Positions 52,300 to 60,176 of a stretch of DNA of 64,000 nt are shown here, one piece after another. Under the pieces are notes generated by a model. The model had not been told where the DNA came from. It ran no database searches and saw only the letters and a program-made list of their open reading frames with translations. Numbering within the stretch: the first letter of the stretch is position 1; each line of letters begins with the position of its first letter. Origin of the DNA: Pseudomonadota bacterium (GTDB taxonomy: Bacteria > Pseudomonadota > Gammaproteobacteria > Burkholderiales > Burkholderiaceae_C). The DNA lies in contig JAFEDY010000030.1 of the NCBI GenBank assembly GCA_018241405.1, positions 1 to 64,000 on the forward strand, given 5' to 3'. Both the position numbers and the translations under genes were made by a program.

Positions 52300-53064
52300 T
52301 CAGAAGTTGGGTGCTTCGACGCCACCATCAACACCCAGAATCTTTCCGGTGATCCAGCCCGCGGCCGGCGAGGCCAGGAACAGGGCGGCTGCAGCGATGT
52401 CCTCGGGCTGGCCCAGGCGGGCCAGCGGTGTGGAGCCCAGCATGCGATCCTTGCGCTCGGGTGTCAAGAATGGCGCCAGCGCCTCCGTCATGATGGTGCC
52501 GGGCTCGATGGCATTGACGCGTACCTCGGGGCCATAGTCCTGGGCCAGGTTGCGCGTGAGCTGGTTCAGTGCCGCCTTGGCCGCGCCGTAGGCACTGAAA
52601 TGCTTTTGCGCGTAACGCGCCGCCACCGAGCTGATGTTGACCACGGCGCCGCCGCCGGCAGCGCGCATGGCGGGCACGCATTTCTGCGTCATCAGGTAGG
52701 CCGGGGTCACGTTCCACACCAGTGCCTCGCTGAATTCGGCGCCACCCATCTTGAGCGGGTTATTGGGGCCTGTGCCCCCGGCGTTGTTGATGAGGATGGT
52801 GAGCTTGCCCAGCTCGGCCACGGTGCGCGCCACCAGGCGGTCCATGGTGGCCTCGTCGCTGATGTCGCCGGCCACGGTGATGGCGCGCCGGCCCAGGGCG
52901 GCGATCTCGGCGGCGACCGCGTCCAGGTCGGCCTGGGTGCGCGCGGTCAGCGCCACATCGGCCCCGGCCTGGGCCAGTGCCAGTGCGCAAGTGCGGCCTA
53001 TGCCTTTGCCGGCACCGGTAACGACGGCCACCTGGCCCGTGAGTGAGAAAAGTTCGAAAATCAT
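52300..53064 (-). CDS. SDR oxidoreductase
   Basis: 254 residues from ATG 53064 (MIFELFSLTGQVAVVTGAGK). Classical SDR with NNAGGTGPNNPL, catalytic SSVAARYAQKHFSAYGAAKA and GWITGKILGVDGGVEAP. It resembles FabG-like and 7alpha-hydroxysteroid-dehydrogenase-like SDRs; the GGTGPN stretch after NNAG also occurs in E. coli 7alpha-HSDH, as I recall (NNAGGGGPKPFD). A 7alpha-HSDH role is therefore possible. It lies after the aldehyde dehydrogenase gene with a repeat element between them. Confidence 0.78.
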   Translation of the reverse strand: MIFELFSLTGQVAVVTGAGKGIGRTCALALAQAGADVALTARTQADLDAVAAEIAALGRRAITVAGDISDEATMDRLVARTVAELGKLTILINNAGGTGPNNPLKMGGAEFSEALVWNVTPAYLMTQKCVPAMRAAGGGAVVNISSVAARYAQKHFSAYGAAKAALNQLTRNLAQDYGPEVRVNAIEPGTIMTEALAPFLTPERKDRMLGSTPLARLGQPEDIAAAALFLASPAAGWITGKILGVDGGVEAPNF

Positions 53065-53113
53065 GGAGAGTTGCTGGTATTTGATCCAAATCGGCATCTA
53101 CCGATTGATAGTC

Positions 53114-53133
53114 AAGCGCTGGAAGCTATAAAA
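53114..53133. repeat. Comamonadaceae-type intergenic element, inverse orientation
   Basis: AAGCGCTGGAAGCTATAAAA, the reverse complement form of the element at 33681. It lies in the gap between the aldehyde dehydrogenase and SDR genes. Confidence 0.65.
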
Positions 53134-53151
53134 AATATAGTGTTCGTGCCC

Positions 53152-54582
53152 TCAAGGCACCAGCGCGCCGCGCAGCATCTGCTCGAAGGCCGGGGTGTAG
53201 GGCGGCAACATGCCCCATTCGCGGCGCGGGTCGTGCGCGCCTGCGCTGTACACCGAGCGCTGGTGGCTGAACTCCAGAAAGCCCTCTCGCCCGTGGTAGT
53301 GGCCCATGCCGGAGGCGCCCACGCCGCCAAACGGCGCATCGTGCAGCGCGGGGTGCATGGTCACGTCATTGATGGAGACGCCGCCCGAGAGCGTGTGGTC
53401 CAGCACCCATTGCTGCTCGGCCGCGTCCTGGCCGAAGTAGTACAGCGCGAGCGGTCGCTCGCCCTGGTTGAGCGCCGCCACCACCTCGGCAATGTGCTCG
53501 AAAGTGCGCAGCACCATGGCGGGGCCAAAGATTTCGTGCTGCGCGATGTCGCTCTCGGCGCCGGGGTTGACCACCAGGCGCAGCGGCATCTTGCGCCGGC
53601 CGGCACCCTCGGCGCTGGGCCAGTCGCCCGCCATGACCACGCGCGCGCCGCGCGCGCCGGCGTCGGCCACGTAGGATTCGACACGCGCGAAGTGCTGGGG
53701 GTTGATGACCGGGGTCACGTCGGCATTGGTGGCCAGGTCGGGGTAGAGGCCGCCGTAGAACTCCTGCAGCGCGGCAATCAGGGCGTCGAGCTGCGTGCGG
53801 TGCACCCAGACGGTGTCGGGCGCCACGCACAGCTGGCCGGAGTTCAGGCTCTTGCCCACGGCGATGCGCTCGGCGGCGTTGCGGATGTCGGCGCTCTGGC
53901 CGATCAGCACGGGCGACTTGCCGCCCAGCTCCAGCGTGACCGGCACCAGGTTTCTGGAGGCGGCCTCCATGACCTTCTTGCCGACGGCGGTGGAGCCGGT
54001 GAACACCAGGTGGTTCCAGGGCTGGGCAGAAAAATCGGCGGCCACGGCCGCGTCGCCCGTGACCACGGCAATCACCGCGGGATCGAGGCAGTCGCGCACG
54101 GCGGCGGCCAGCACCTCGGCTGTGCGCGGGGCCACCTCGGACGGCTTGAGCACCGCGCGGTTGCCGGCTGCCAGGGCACTGGCCAGGGGCGAGAGCAGGG
54201 TGAACACCGGCGCATTCCAGGTGCCGATGATGCCGACTACGCCCTTGGGCTGGTAGCGCACCCAGGCCGTGGCGCCGAAGTTGTCGAACGGTGCGATGGA
54301 TGGGCGCGCATCGTCACCCATCCAGCCAGGGAGGTGGTCGCGTGCATGCTTGAGCGAAGCGAGCGAGCCCAGAATGTCGTTCATCAGGGAAAACACCAGG
54401 GGTCTGCCACCGAAGTCCTCGCCCATGGCGGCGCACAGTGCGTCTGCATGCTTGATCAGCAAGTCGATCACGGCCTGCAGACGCTGCTGGCGCACCCCGG
54501 CTGGGACGGGGCCTTCGCTGCGGAAGGCGCGCTGTTGGGCTTGCAGTAGGTCGGCGGCGGTGCGGGGCAGCGCAGGGCTCAT
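53152..54582 (-). CDS. Aldehyde dehydrogenase (coniferyl-aldehyde-dehydrogenase class), possible Sad
   Basis: 476 residues from ATG 54582, GGAG nine bases upstream. LELGGKSPVLI with the general-base Glu, and SLNSGQLCVAPDTVWVHR with the catalytic Cys; GTWNAPVFTLLSPLASALAA in the cofactor region. The class contains enzymes for bulky aldehydes. In bile-acid degraders an aldolase (Sal) followed by an aldehyde dehydrogenase (Sad) shortens the side chain; proximity to the Ltp2-like aldolase suggests the same here, though the two genes are in different transcripts. Palindrome H lies 54 bases upstream. Confidence 0.8.
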   Translation of the reverse strand: MSPALPRTAADLLQAQQRAFRSEGPVPAGVRQQRLQAVIDLLIKHADALCAAMGEDFGGRPLVFSLMNDILGSLASLKHARDHLPGWMGDDARPSIAPFDNFGATAWVRYQPKGVVGIIGTWNAPVFTLLSPLASALAAGNRAVLKPSEVAPRTAEVLAAAVRDCLDPAVIAVVTGDAAVAADFSAQPWNHLVFTGSTAVGKKVMEAASRNLVPVTLELGGKSPVLIGQSADIRNAAERIAVGKSLNSGQLCVAPDTVWVHRTQLDALIAALQEFYGGLYPDLATNADVTPVINPQHFARVESYVADAGARGARVVMAGDWPSAEGAGRRKMPLRLVVNPGAESDIAQHEIFGPAMVLRTFEHIAEVVAALNQGERPLALYYFGQDAAEQQWVLDHTLSGGVSINDVTMHPALHDAPFGGVGASGMGHYHGREGFLEFSHQRSVYSAGAHDPRREWGMLPPYTPAFEQMLRGALVP

Positions 54583-54636
54583 GGGAAATGTCTCCGTTAT
54601 CTGGAGCCGGAAGTTACCGTACCACCCCGTGCCCTC

Positions 54637-54656
54637 CATCGTCCGAAAAGACGATG
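54637..54656. promoter_or_regulatory. 20-bp palindrome (putative TesR box), site H
   Basis: CATCGTCC-GAAA-AGACGATG: nearly perfect palindrome (one mismatch between arms). It lies 54 bases before the aldehyde dehydrogenase (-) and 32 bases before the MFS gene (+). Confidence 0.68.
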
Positions 54657-54688
54657 CCAAGAGGGTGCTCAGTCAAGACGATAGAAGC

Positions 54689-56029
54689 ATGGCCTCGAAC
54701 ACCCAACCTTCTCCATCCGTCACCTGGCGCACACACCTGAGTTTGCTGCTGCTGGCGCTGGTCTATATTTTTTCCTACATCGACAGACAGGTGATCGCCG
54801 TACTGATCGAGCCGATCAAGCACGAGTTTGGAGCCACGGATACGCAAATGGGCCTGCTCACCGGCCTGGCGTTCGGCCTGCTGTACGCCGTGCTGGGAGT
54901 TCCCGTGGGAAAACTCGCGGACCGCTACAGCCGCCGCAACATCGTCGCCATCTGCTGCGGCCTGTGGAGCCTGGCGACCCTGGCGTGCGGTGTGGCGGCG
55001 CAGTTCTGGCAGTTGCTGCTGGCGCGCATGTCGGTGGCGGTGGGAGAGGCCGGTGGCATGGCACCATCGATTTCTGTGGTGTCGGACCTCTATCCGAAGG
55101 AGCGGCGTTCGCTGGTGATCAGCCTTTTCATGATGGGGCCGCATTTCGGCGTACTCATCGGCCTGGCCCTGGGGGCCTGGATAGCCCAGCAATATGGGTG
55201 GCGCCACACCTTTGCCGCATTTGGCATACCGGGTATGGTGCTGGCGTTGTTCGTGTGGTGGTGGGTTCAGGAGCCGCGGCGCGGGGCATTCGAAGGCGCG
55301 CCTGCCCAGGCCGAGACCACGCAGCATGAGTCGCTACTGCACGAGGTGGTGCGTCTGCTGCGCATGACGGCCTTTCGCCGGCTGGCCCTGGCCTGTGGCC
55401 TGGCAGGGCTTACGGGCTACGGCTACGGCGTGTGGATCCCGAGCTTTCTGGTGCGCACCCACGGCCTCTCGCTGGCCCATGCAGGCCTGCTGTTTGGTGT
55501 AGCCAGTGGCGTGGGGGCGGTGTTCGGTGCGTTGTTCTCCGGCTGGCTGTGTGACCGCCTGGTGCGCAGCAGCGAGCGCTGGCAGCTCGGCCTGCCAACC
55601 CTGGGGATGCTGCTGGCCCTTCCTTGCGCACTGGGCTTCATATTGTGGCCAGAGGGGGGGAATTGGATGCTGGGCAGTCTAAGGGTGCCGCATGCGCTGG
55701 TGTTTGCACCGCTGTTCGCCTTCTTCGCAAGCTGGTGGCCCTCGCTGTCCTACAGCGCCGTGAGCCAGATGGTGAGCGCGTCCGAGCGTTCCGTCGCGGT
55801 GGCACTGTTGAATTTCTCCGTCACGCTGTTTGGCAGCGGCTTTGGTCCCCTGGTGACCGGAGTATTGAGCGATGTGCTCATGCCCAGCCTGGGCGACGAT
55901 GCGCTGCGCTGGGCCCTGGTGGGGCTCATGAGCCTGATGCTGCCAGGAGCGCTGTGGATGTGGGGCGCTGTCGGCCCCTATATCCAGCGGCGCCGGTCCA
56001 TGATTTCAGAGGCTGCGCTGCCCGCATGA
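54689..56029 (+). CDS. MFS transporter, spinster-like
   Basis: 446 residues from ATG 54689; an in-frame extension upstream overlaps the aldehyde dehydrogenase and is not real. Twelve hydrophobic spans. The first helix carries YIDRQVIAVLIEPIKHEFGA and loop 2-3 has the MFS motif GKLADRYSRRN. Closely related in layout to the carrier at 58875-60176. The class transports lipids, sphingoids or organic anions; steroid or bile-acid uptake is plausible here. Divergent from the aldehyde dehydrogenase with palindrome H between; followed after six bases by an SDR. Confidence 0.82.
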   Translation: MASNTQPSPSVTWRTHLSLLLLALVYIFSYIDRQVIAVLIEPIKHEFGATDTQMGLLTGLAFGLLYAVLGVPVGKLADRYSRRNIVAICCGLWSLATLACGVAAQFWQLLLARMSVAVGEAGGMAPSISVVSDLYPKERRSLVISLFMMGPHFGVLIGLALGAWIAQQYGWRHTFAAFGIPGMVLALFVWWWVQEPRRGAFEGAPAQAETTQHESLLHEVVRLLRMTAFRRLALACGLAGLTGYGYGVWIPSFLVRTHGLSLAHAGLLFGVASGVGAVFGALFSGWLCDRLVRSSERWQLGLPTLGMLLALPCALGFILWPEGGNWMLGSLRVPHALVFAPLFAFFASWWPSLSYSAVSQMVSASERSVAVALLNFSVTLFGSGFGPLVTGVLSDVLMPSLGDDALRWALVGLMSLMLPGALWMWGAVGPYIQRRRSMISEAALPA

Positions 56030-56035
56030 GGCACG

Positions 56036-56908
56036 ATGAGGCTTATGGTGACTGACTCTCCCGTCGTAATGATTACCGGCGCCAGCCGGGGTATTGGAGC
56101 CGCCACGGCCCTGGCCTTTGGCCGGGCGGGCTGGCGCGTGGCCATCACGGCGCGCACGCAGACCGAGGGCCAGGCGCTCGATCACCAATTGCGCCGCCCC
56201 GATGGTGCGCTATTGGGTGGCAGCCTGGCCACCACGGCCCAGGCCGTGCAGGCGACGGGCGCGCAGGTGTTCGCGCATGCCATGGACCTGATGGACAAGG
56301 CCTCGCTTGACCGCGCGCTGGACGCGGTGCTGGCCCACTACGGGCGCGTCGACCTGCTCATCAACAACGCCGTCTACCAGGACCGCGAGATGAACGCCCT
56401 GCTGCTGGACCTGGAAGACGACATGCTGGAGCGCACGCTGCAGGGCAATGTGCTGGCGCCGTTTCATCTGGCGCGCCGCCTGCTTGCGCGCATGCTGGCG
56501 CAAGGGGGCGGGCAGGTCATCAATGTCTGCTCAGGCGCCGGCCAGTACGACCCGCCGCTGCCTGCGGACCAGGGCGGCTGGGGCTTTGCGTATGGCGCTT
56601 CCAAGGCCGGGTTGATCCGTCTGGCGGGCTGTATCAACCGCGAACTGGGCAAGCAGGGCCTGCGCGCCTACAGCGTCAACCCGGGCGTGGTCTCGACCGA
56701 AGCCGTCACTGCCACGCTGGGCGATGGCGGCATGCTGGCCCAGCGCTATGGTGCCGTCACGCCCGAGGCGATCGCCCAGTCGCTGCTGTGGCTGGCCACC
56801 GACCCCGGTGCGCCCGCCTATGCCAAGGGCAAAGGCATGCTGGAGCTGCAGCAGATCGCGCGTGAGCAGGGATTTGCGCCCGCAGCGGTCGAACCATCGT
56901 CCAAATAG
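56036..56908 (+). CDS. SDR oxidoreductase, DHRS1-like
   Basis: 290 residues. MITGASRGIGAATALAFGRA, an insertion after the second strand like that of the SDR at 32766-33659, NNAVYQDREMNALLLDLEDD, and catalytic CSGAGQYDPPLPADQGGWGF then YGASKAGL. ATG 56036 has GAGG five bases upstream; ATG 56045 is an alternative. It follows the MFS gene and precedes kshA; its stop overlaps palindrome I. Substrate unknown, probably a hydroxysteroid or hydroxyacyl intermediate. Confidence 0.78.
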   Translation: MRLMVTDSPVVMITGASRGIGAATALAFGRAGWRVAITARTQTEGQALDHQLRRPDGALLGGSLATTAQAVQATGAQVFAHAMDLMDKASLDRALDAVLAHYGRVDLLINNAVYQDREMNALLLDLEDDMLERTLQGNVLAPFHLARRLLARMLAQGGGQVINVCSGAGQYDPPLPADQGGWGFAYGASKAGLIRLAGCINRELGKQGLRAYSVNPGVVSTEAVTATLGDGGMLAQRYGAVTPEAIAQSLLWLATDPGAPAYAKGKGMLELQQIAREQGFAPAAVEPSSK

Positions 56909-56914
56909 GGTATG
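56895..56914. promoter_or_regulatory. 20-bp palindrome (putative TesR box), site I
   Basis: CATCGTCC-AAAT-AGGGTATG: perfect left half, weak right half. It lies 62 bases upstream of kshA. The TAG at 56906-56908 is the stop of the preceding SDR. Confidence 0.55.
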
Positions 56915-56976
56915 CGAAATACCCCTTTGAAGCCGAAGATTACCCCACCCCCCCCATTCACAAGGAGACACTTGAT

Positions 56977-58077
56977 ATGGCAACCACGAAAGACTATCGC
57001 CTGGGCGAGTTCACCTTCCCGCGCGGCTGGTTCATGATCGCCGAGTCCACTGAACTCGATACCTACAAGCCCCTGGCGGTGCGCTTTTTCGGCAAGGACT
57101 TTGCGCTGTACCGCGGCCGCGCCTCGGGCCGCGTGGTCCTGCTGGACGCCTATTGCCCGCACATGAAGACGCACCTGGCGGCGCCCAACACGACGAGCTA
57201 TGTGGTCATCGACGGCCAGGGCACGAACATCGACGGCGACGGCCTGCGCTGCCCCTACCACGCCTGGCGCTTCGGCCCGGATGGCAAGTGCGACGACATT
57301 CCCTATCACCAGGGCGCCATCCCGGCATCGGCCTGCGTCAAGAGCTGGACGGTGGTGGAAAGCCTGGGCGGCGTCTGGGTCTGGCACGACCCCGAGGGCG
57401 GTGAGCCCGAGTGGGAGCACCCCAGCCTGCCGATCTGGGAAGACCCGGCCTGGGTGCACCCCAAGTGGGATCACCTGGGCATGCTGAACCAGCACCCGCA
57501 GGAAGTCGTGGACAACATCGGCGACTACGGCCACCTGAGCCCCATCCATGGCTCCACCGTGGCGCGTTATGAGAACGAGTTCAAGGGCATCCACGCCATC
57601 CAGCGCCAGTGCGGGGGCCACCGCACGCTGGTTAACGAGAGCGGCGTGAGCCCCGACCTGCACACCATCACCAGCTACCAGGGTCCAGGCCTGCTGACCT
57701 CGCACCTGACCGGCATGGAAGAATCCTACATGCTGATCGCCCACACGCCCGTCGATGACGGCACCATGAAGGTCTGGCACTGCGTCGTGGTCAAGTCGCC
57801 CAGCGGCGCTGCCGTGGCCACCAAGACCGACCAGATCGCCGCCGCGCAGTTCCAGAACACCGTGCTGCAGTCCTTCCTGCAGGACATGGAGGTGTGGAAC
57901 CACAAGGCGCCCTGCCTCAACGGCCTGTTCATCCCCAGCGACGGCGCCTTCATGAAGGCGCGCATCTGGTACAAGCAGTTCTACAACCCGCGCGCCAAGA
58001 AACAGGAATACCTGGATCAGTGCGAGGGCGTGTATGTGCCCAAGGGCGCCACGCCCTATACGCAGACGGCCGGTTGA
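56977..58077 (+). CDS. kshA: 3-Ketosteroid 9alpha-hydroxylase, Rieske oxygenase component
   Basis: 366 residues, start backed by AAGGAG nine bases upstream. Rieske ligands Cys60, His62, Cys92 and His95 (CPHMKTHL and CPYHAW). Mononuclear iron ligands His186 and His191 in NIGDYGHLSPIHG, with the bridging Asp183. It hydroxylates C9 of 3-ketosteroids; with the delta1 double bond from TesH this opens ring B and aromatises ring A. It has its own promoter (site I) and terminator, and is separated by 20 kb from its reductase KshB. Rieske oxygenases on other steroid positions are the main alternative. Confidence 0.88.
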   Translation: MATTKDYRLGEFTFPRGWFMIAESTELDTYKPLAVRFFGKDFALYRGRASGRVVLLDAYCPHMKTHLAAPNTTSYVVIDGQGTNIDGDGLRCPYHAWRFGPDGKCDDIPYHQGAIPASACVKSWTVVESLGGVWVWHDPEGGEPEWEHPSLPIWEDPAWVHPKWDHLGMLNQHPQEVVDNIGDYGHLSPIHGSTVARYENEFKGIHAIQRQCGGHRTLVNESGVSPDLHTITSYQGPGLLTSHLTGMEESYMLIAHTPVDDGTMKVWHCVVVKSPSGAAVATKTDQIAAAQFQNTVLQSFLQDMEVWNHKAPCLNGLFIPSDGAFMKARIWYKQFYNPRAKKQEYLDQCEGVYVPKGATPYTQTAG

Positions 58078-58109
58078 TTCGACCCGCGCAAGTTCATTTC
58101 CAAGGTTTG

Positions 58110-58148
58110 ACCGGTACCGCCAGCACGACTGGCAGTGCCGGTTTTTTT
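58110..58148 (+). terminator. Rho-independent terminator after kshA
   Basis: Imperfect stem CCGGTACCGCCAG / CTGGCAGTGCCGG (58111-58123 and 58129-58141) with T7 at 58142-58148. It ends the kshA transcript before the converging EthD-like gene. Confidence 0.85.
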
Positions 58149-58183
58149 ACGCCCAAGCGGCAATGGCAATGGCAGTGAGGCCG

Positions 58184-58870
58184 TCAGGGTCGGCGGTGGC
58201 TGACCCGGGTGGGAACGAACACCGAGGACGCATAGTCGCAGGTCGTTTGCAGTACGAGAGGCAGCGATGCCGCCAGTGTCCGCCCGGAAAGGGACTGGAG
58301 CATATGCTGCTCGTCCCGGAACCACCATTCGACAACAGCGTCGTAGTCGTAACCGGCAGGTCGCTGCGGTTCGACCAGATTGAGCACGGTCTTGCGTACG
58401 CCGCTCCAGGGGCGTGTGTACAGGCCCAGCGAGCGCTCGAAATCGGAAGGATCTACCGTGGCGCGTCGTTTCAGGAAGGCGACAAGAACCGCATCGCCGG
58501 CAGGGCCGTTGTACAGCGCCTTCTGATGCGCCACCAAGGCGCATTCGCGCACGTAGCGGTCGAATACGCGTGGCTCGTCGGGGCGCATGATGGCCAGGGT
58601 CTCGGGATCGGACCAGATGGCGTCGGCCGACGCGCGGTCGCGCAGCAGCAGCAGGTTGACGCCGTCGTAGTCCTGGCTGGCATCTGCCGGCAGCGGGGCC
58701 AGCGAACGTACGCACTGCGTGACGGAGCGCACCCTGTCCTGCACGTTGCGGCATTGGCGCCCCAGGGCCGAATGCGCGCGCCAGGCCTGGGCGAAGTCCT
58801 CCGCGGCCAGCTGCGGGTTGCGCCGGGCCAGGTAAATCATCTTCCAGTGGGTGTCTTGTGCGTCGGTCAT
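58184..58870 (-). CDS. EthD-domain protein
   Basis: 228 residues. It begins HWKMIYLARRNPQLAAEDFA, WRAHSALGRQCRNV, the usual start of EthD/dimeric alpha-beta barrel proteins, and a second similar module starts near residue 115 (ALYNGPAGDAVLVAFLKRRA, then DFERSLGLYT). EthD-fold proteins include small isomerases and accessory proteins of ring-cleavage or ether oxidation; no catalytic residue set can be assigned. Last gene of the right-hand leftward operon, four bases after the MFS gene. Function unknown. Confidence 0.7.
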   Translation of the reverse strand: MTDAQDTHWKMIYLARRNPQLAAEDFAQAWRAHSALGRQCRNVQDRVRSVTQCVRSLAPLPADASQDYDGVNLLLLRDRASADAIWSDPETLAIMRPDEPRVFDRYVRECALVAHQKALYNGPAGDAVLVAFLKRRATVDPSDFERSLGLYTRPWSGVRKTVLNLVEPQRPAGYDYDAVVEWWFRDEQHMLQSLSGRTLAASLPLVLQTTCDYASSVFVPTRVSHRRP

Positions 58871-58874
58871 GGGT

Positions 58875-60176
58875 TCAGGGGCTGGCAGGGCTGGCAGCAG
58901 GTGCGTGCAGCGCCTCGTTGGCCGTGCGTGCGGCAGGGAACAGCGGCAGCGCGCGCGCGAGGGCCAGCAGGCCGGGCAGCAGCATGGCCACGATGACCAT
59001 GAGGGCGATGCGCAGCCCGTCGCCGGGCATCACGCGGTCCACCACATCGCTGAGCCAGCCGGTGAAGATAGGTCCCAGGCCATTGCCCACCAGCGAGCCT
59101 ACCAGCATGATGGTGGCGTGGGCCGTGGCGCGGCGCTGCGGCGGCACGACGAAGCTGAGCGCGGCGTAGCAGGGCGCAGCCCACCAGACGACGAAAAAGG
59201 CGTAGGCCACCATCAAGACCGTGGCCGCACCCACCGCGCCCGCGGGCATGCTCAGGTACAGCAGGCCGAAGGGCAAGGCCAGGCTGAGGCCCAGCACCGG
59301 CACGCCCAGTTGCCAGCGGCTGTCGCGGCGCGCCAGGCGGTCGGCCAGCGTGCCCGATACGAGCGCACCAATGATGGAGGCCAGCGCCGCCCCACCCGAA
59401 ATCATTCCGGCCTCTTGCAGCGACAGGCCATGGCGGCGGATCAGCAGCGCGTTGTTCCAGGCGCCAAAACCATAGCCCGCCAGCAGTGCAAACCCTGCGC
59501 CCACGATGAGCCAGCGCGTCACCGGCGTATGCCACAGCTGGCCCAGCGCCCCGCGGCGCTCTGGTGCGGCACCGGCGGCCGCGGCGTGGTGGCGCGGCGG
59601 TTCAGCCACCGTCCAGCGCAGCACCAGCGTGGCCAGCAGGGCGCTGGCGCCGATCACGGCCATGGTCACGCGCCAGCCAAACTGCTGCGCGAGCCAGGAG
59701 CCGAGCACCAGCGCCAGCAGCGCGCCCACGCTGCCACCCGTGCCGAAGATGCTGATGACGCGCGAGCGTTTCTCGGGCGGGTACAGGTCACTGAGCATGG
59801 AGATGGAGGCCGGCGCGCCCCCCGCGTCGCTGACCGCGCCGCCCGCGCGTGAGACCAGCAGGGTCCAGAAGCCCGTGGCCCCGGCGCCGGCTGCGCCCAG
59901 CAGCGCGCCTATGCCGCGGCTCCAGGTGAGCACCGCGCGGCGCTCGCCCCGGTCGGCCAGCTTGCCCAGCGGAATACCCAGCAGCACAAAACTGAGCGAG
60001 AACCCCAGGCCCGTGACCAGGCCGATCTGCAGGTCCGACAGGCCGAATTCGGCCTTTACCGGCTGCAGCAGCACGGCCAGGATCTGCCGGTCCATGAAGG
60101 CCAGCGCCGACAGCAGGGTCAGCAGCATCAGGGTGTAGCTGCGTCGCCGGGCAGCGGCCTCTGGGGTGGGGGTCAC
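58875..60176 (-). CDS. MFS transporter, spinster-like
   Basis: 433 residues, twelve hydrophobic spans. First helix FMDRQILAVLLQPVKAEFGL and loop motif GKLADRGERRAV, paralogous to the MFS at 54689-56029. It overlaps the acyl-CoA ligase stop by four bases, so it is translationally coupled to an activating enzyme, a typical arrangement for uptake followed by CoA trapping. Likely a carrier for bile acids or their degradation intermediates; inferred. Confidence 0.82.
   Translation of the reverse strand: MTPTPEAAARRRSYTLMLLTLLSALAFMDRQILAVLLQPVKAEFGLSDLQIGLVTGLGFSLSFVLLGIPLGKLADRGERRAVLTWSRGIGALLGAAGAGATGFWTLLVSRAGGAVSDAGGAPASISMLSDLYPPEKRSRVISIFGTGGSVGALLALVLGSWLAQQFGWRVTMAVIGASALLATLVLRWTVAEPPRHHAAAAGAAPERRGALGQLWHTPVTRWLIVGAGFALLAGYGFGAWNNALLIRRHGLSLQEAGMISGGAALASIIGALVSGTLADRLARRDSRWQLGVPVLGLSLALPFGLLYLSMPAGAVGAATVLMVAYAFFVVWWAAPCYAALSFVVPPQRRATAHATIMLVGSLVGNGLGPIFTGWLSDVVDRVMPGDGLRIALMVIVAMLLPGLLALARALPLFPAARTANEALHAPAASPASP

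Noticed and set aside
54310..54325. CATCGTCACCC inside the aldehyde dehydrogenase gene
   Set aside because: Coding sequence, no inverted partner; considered chance.
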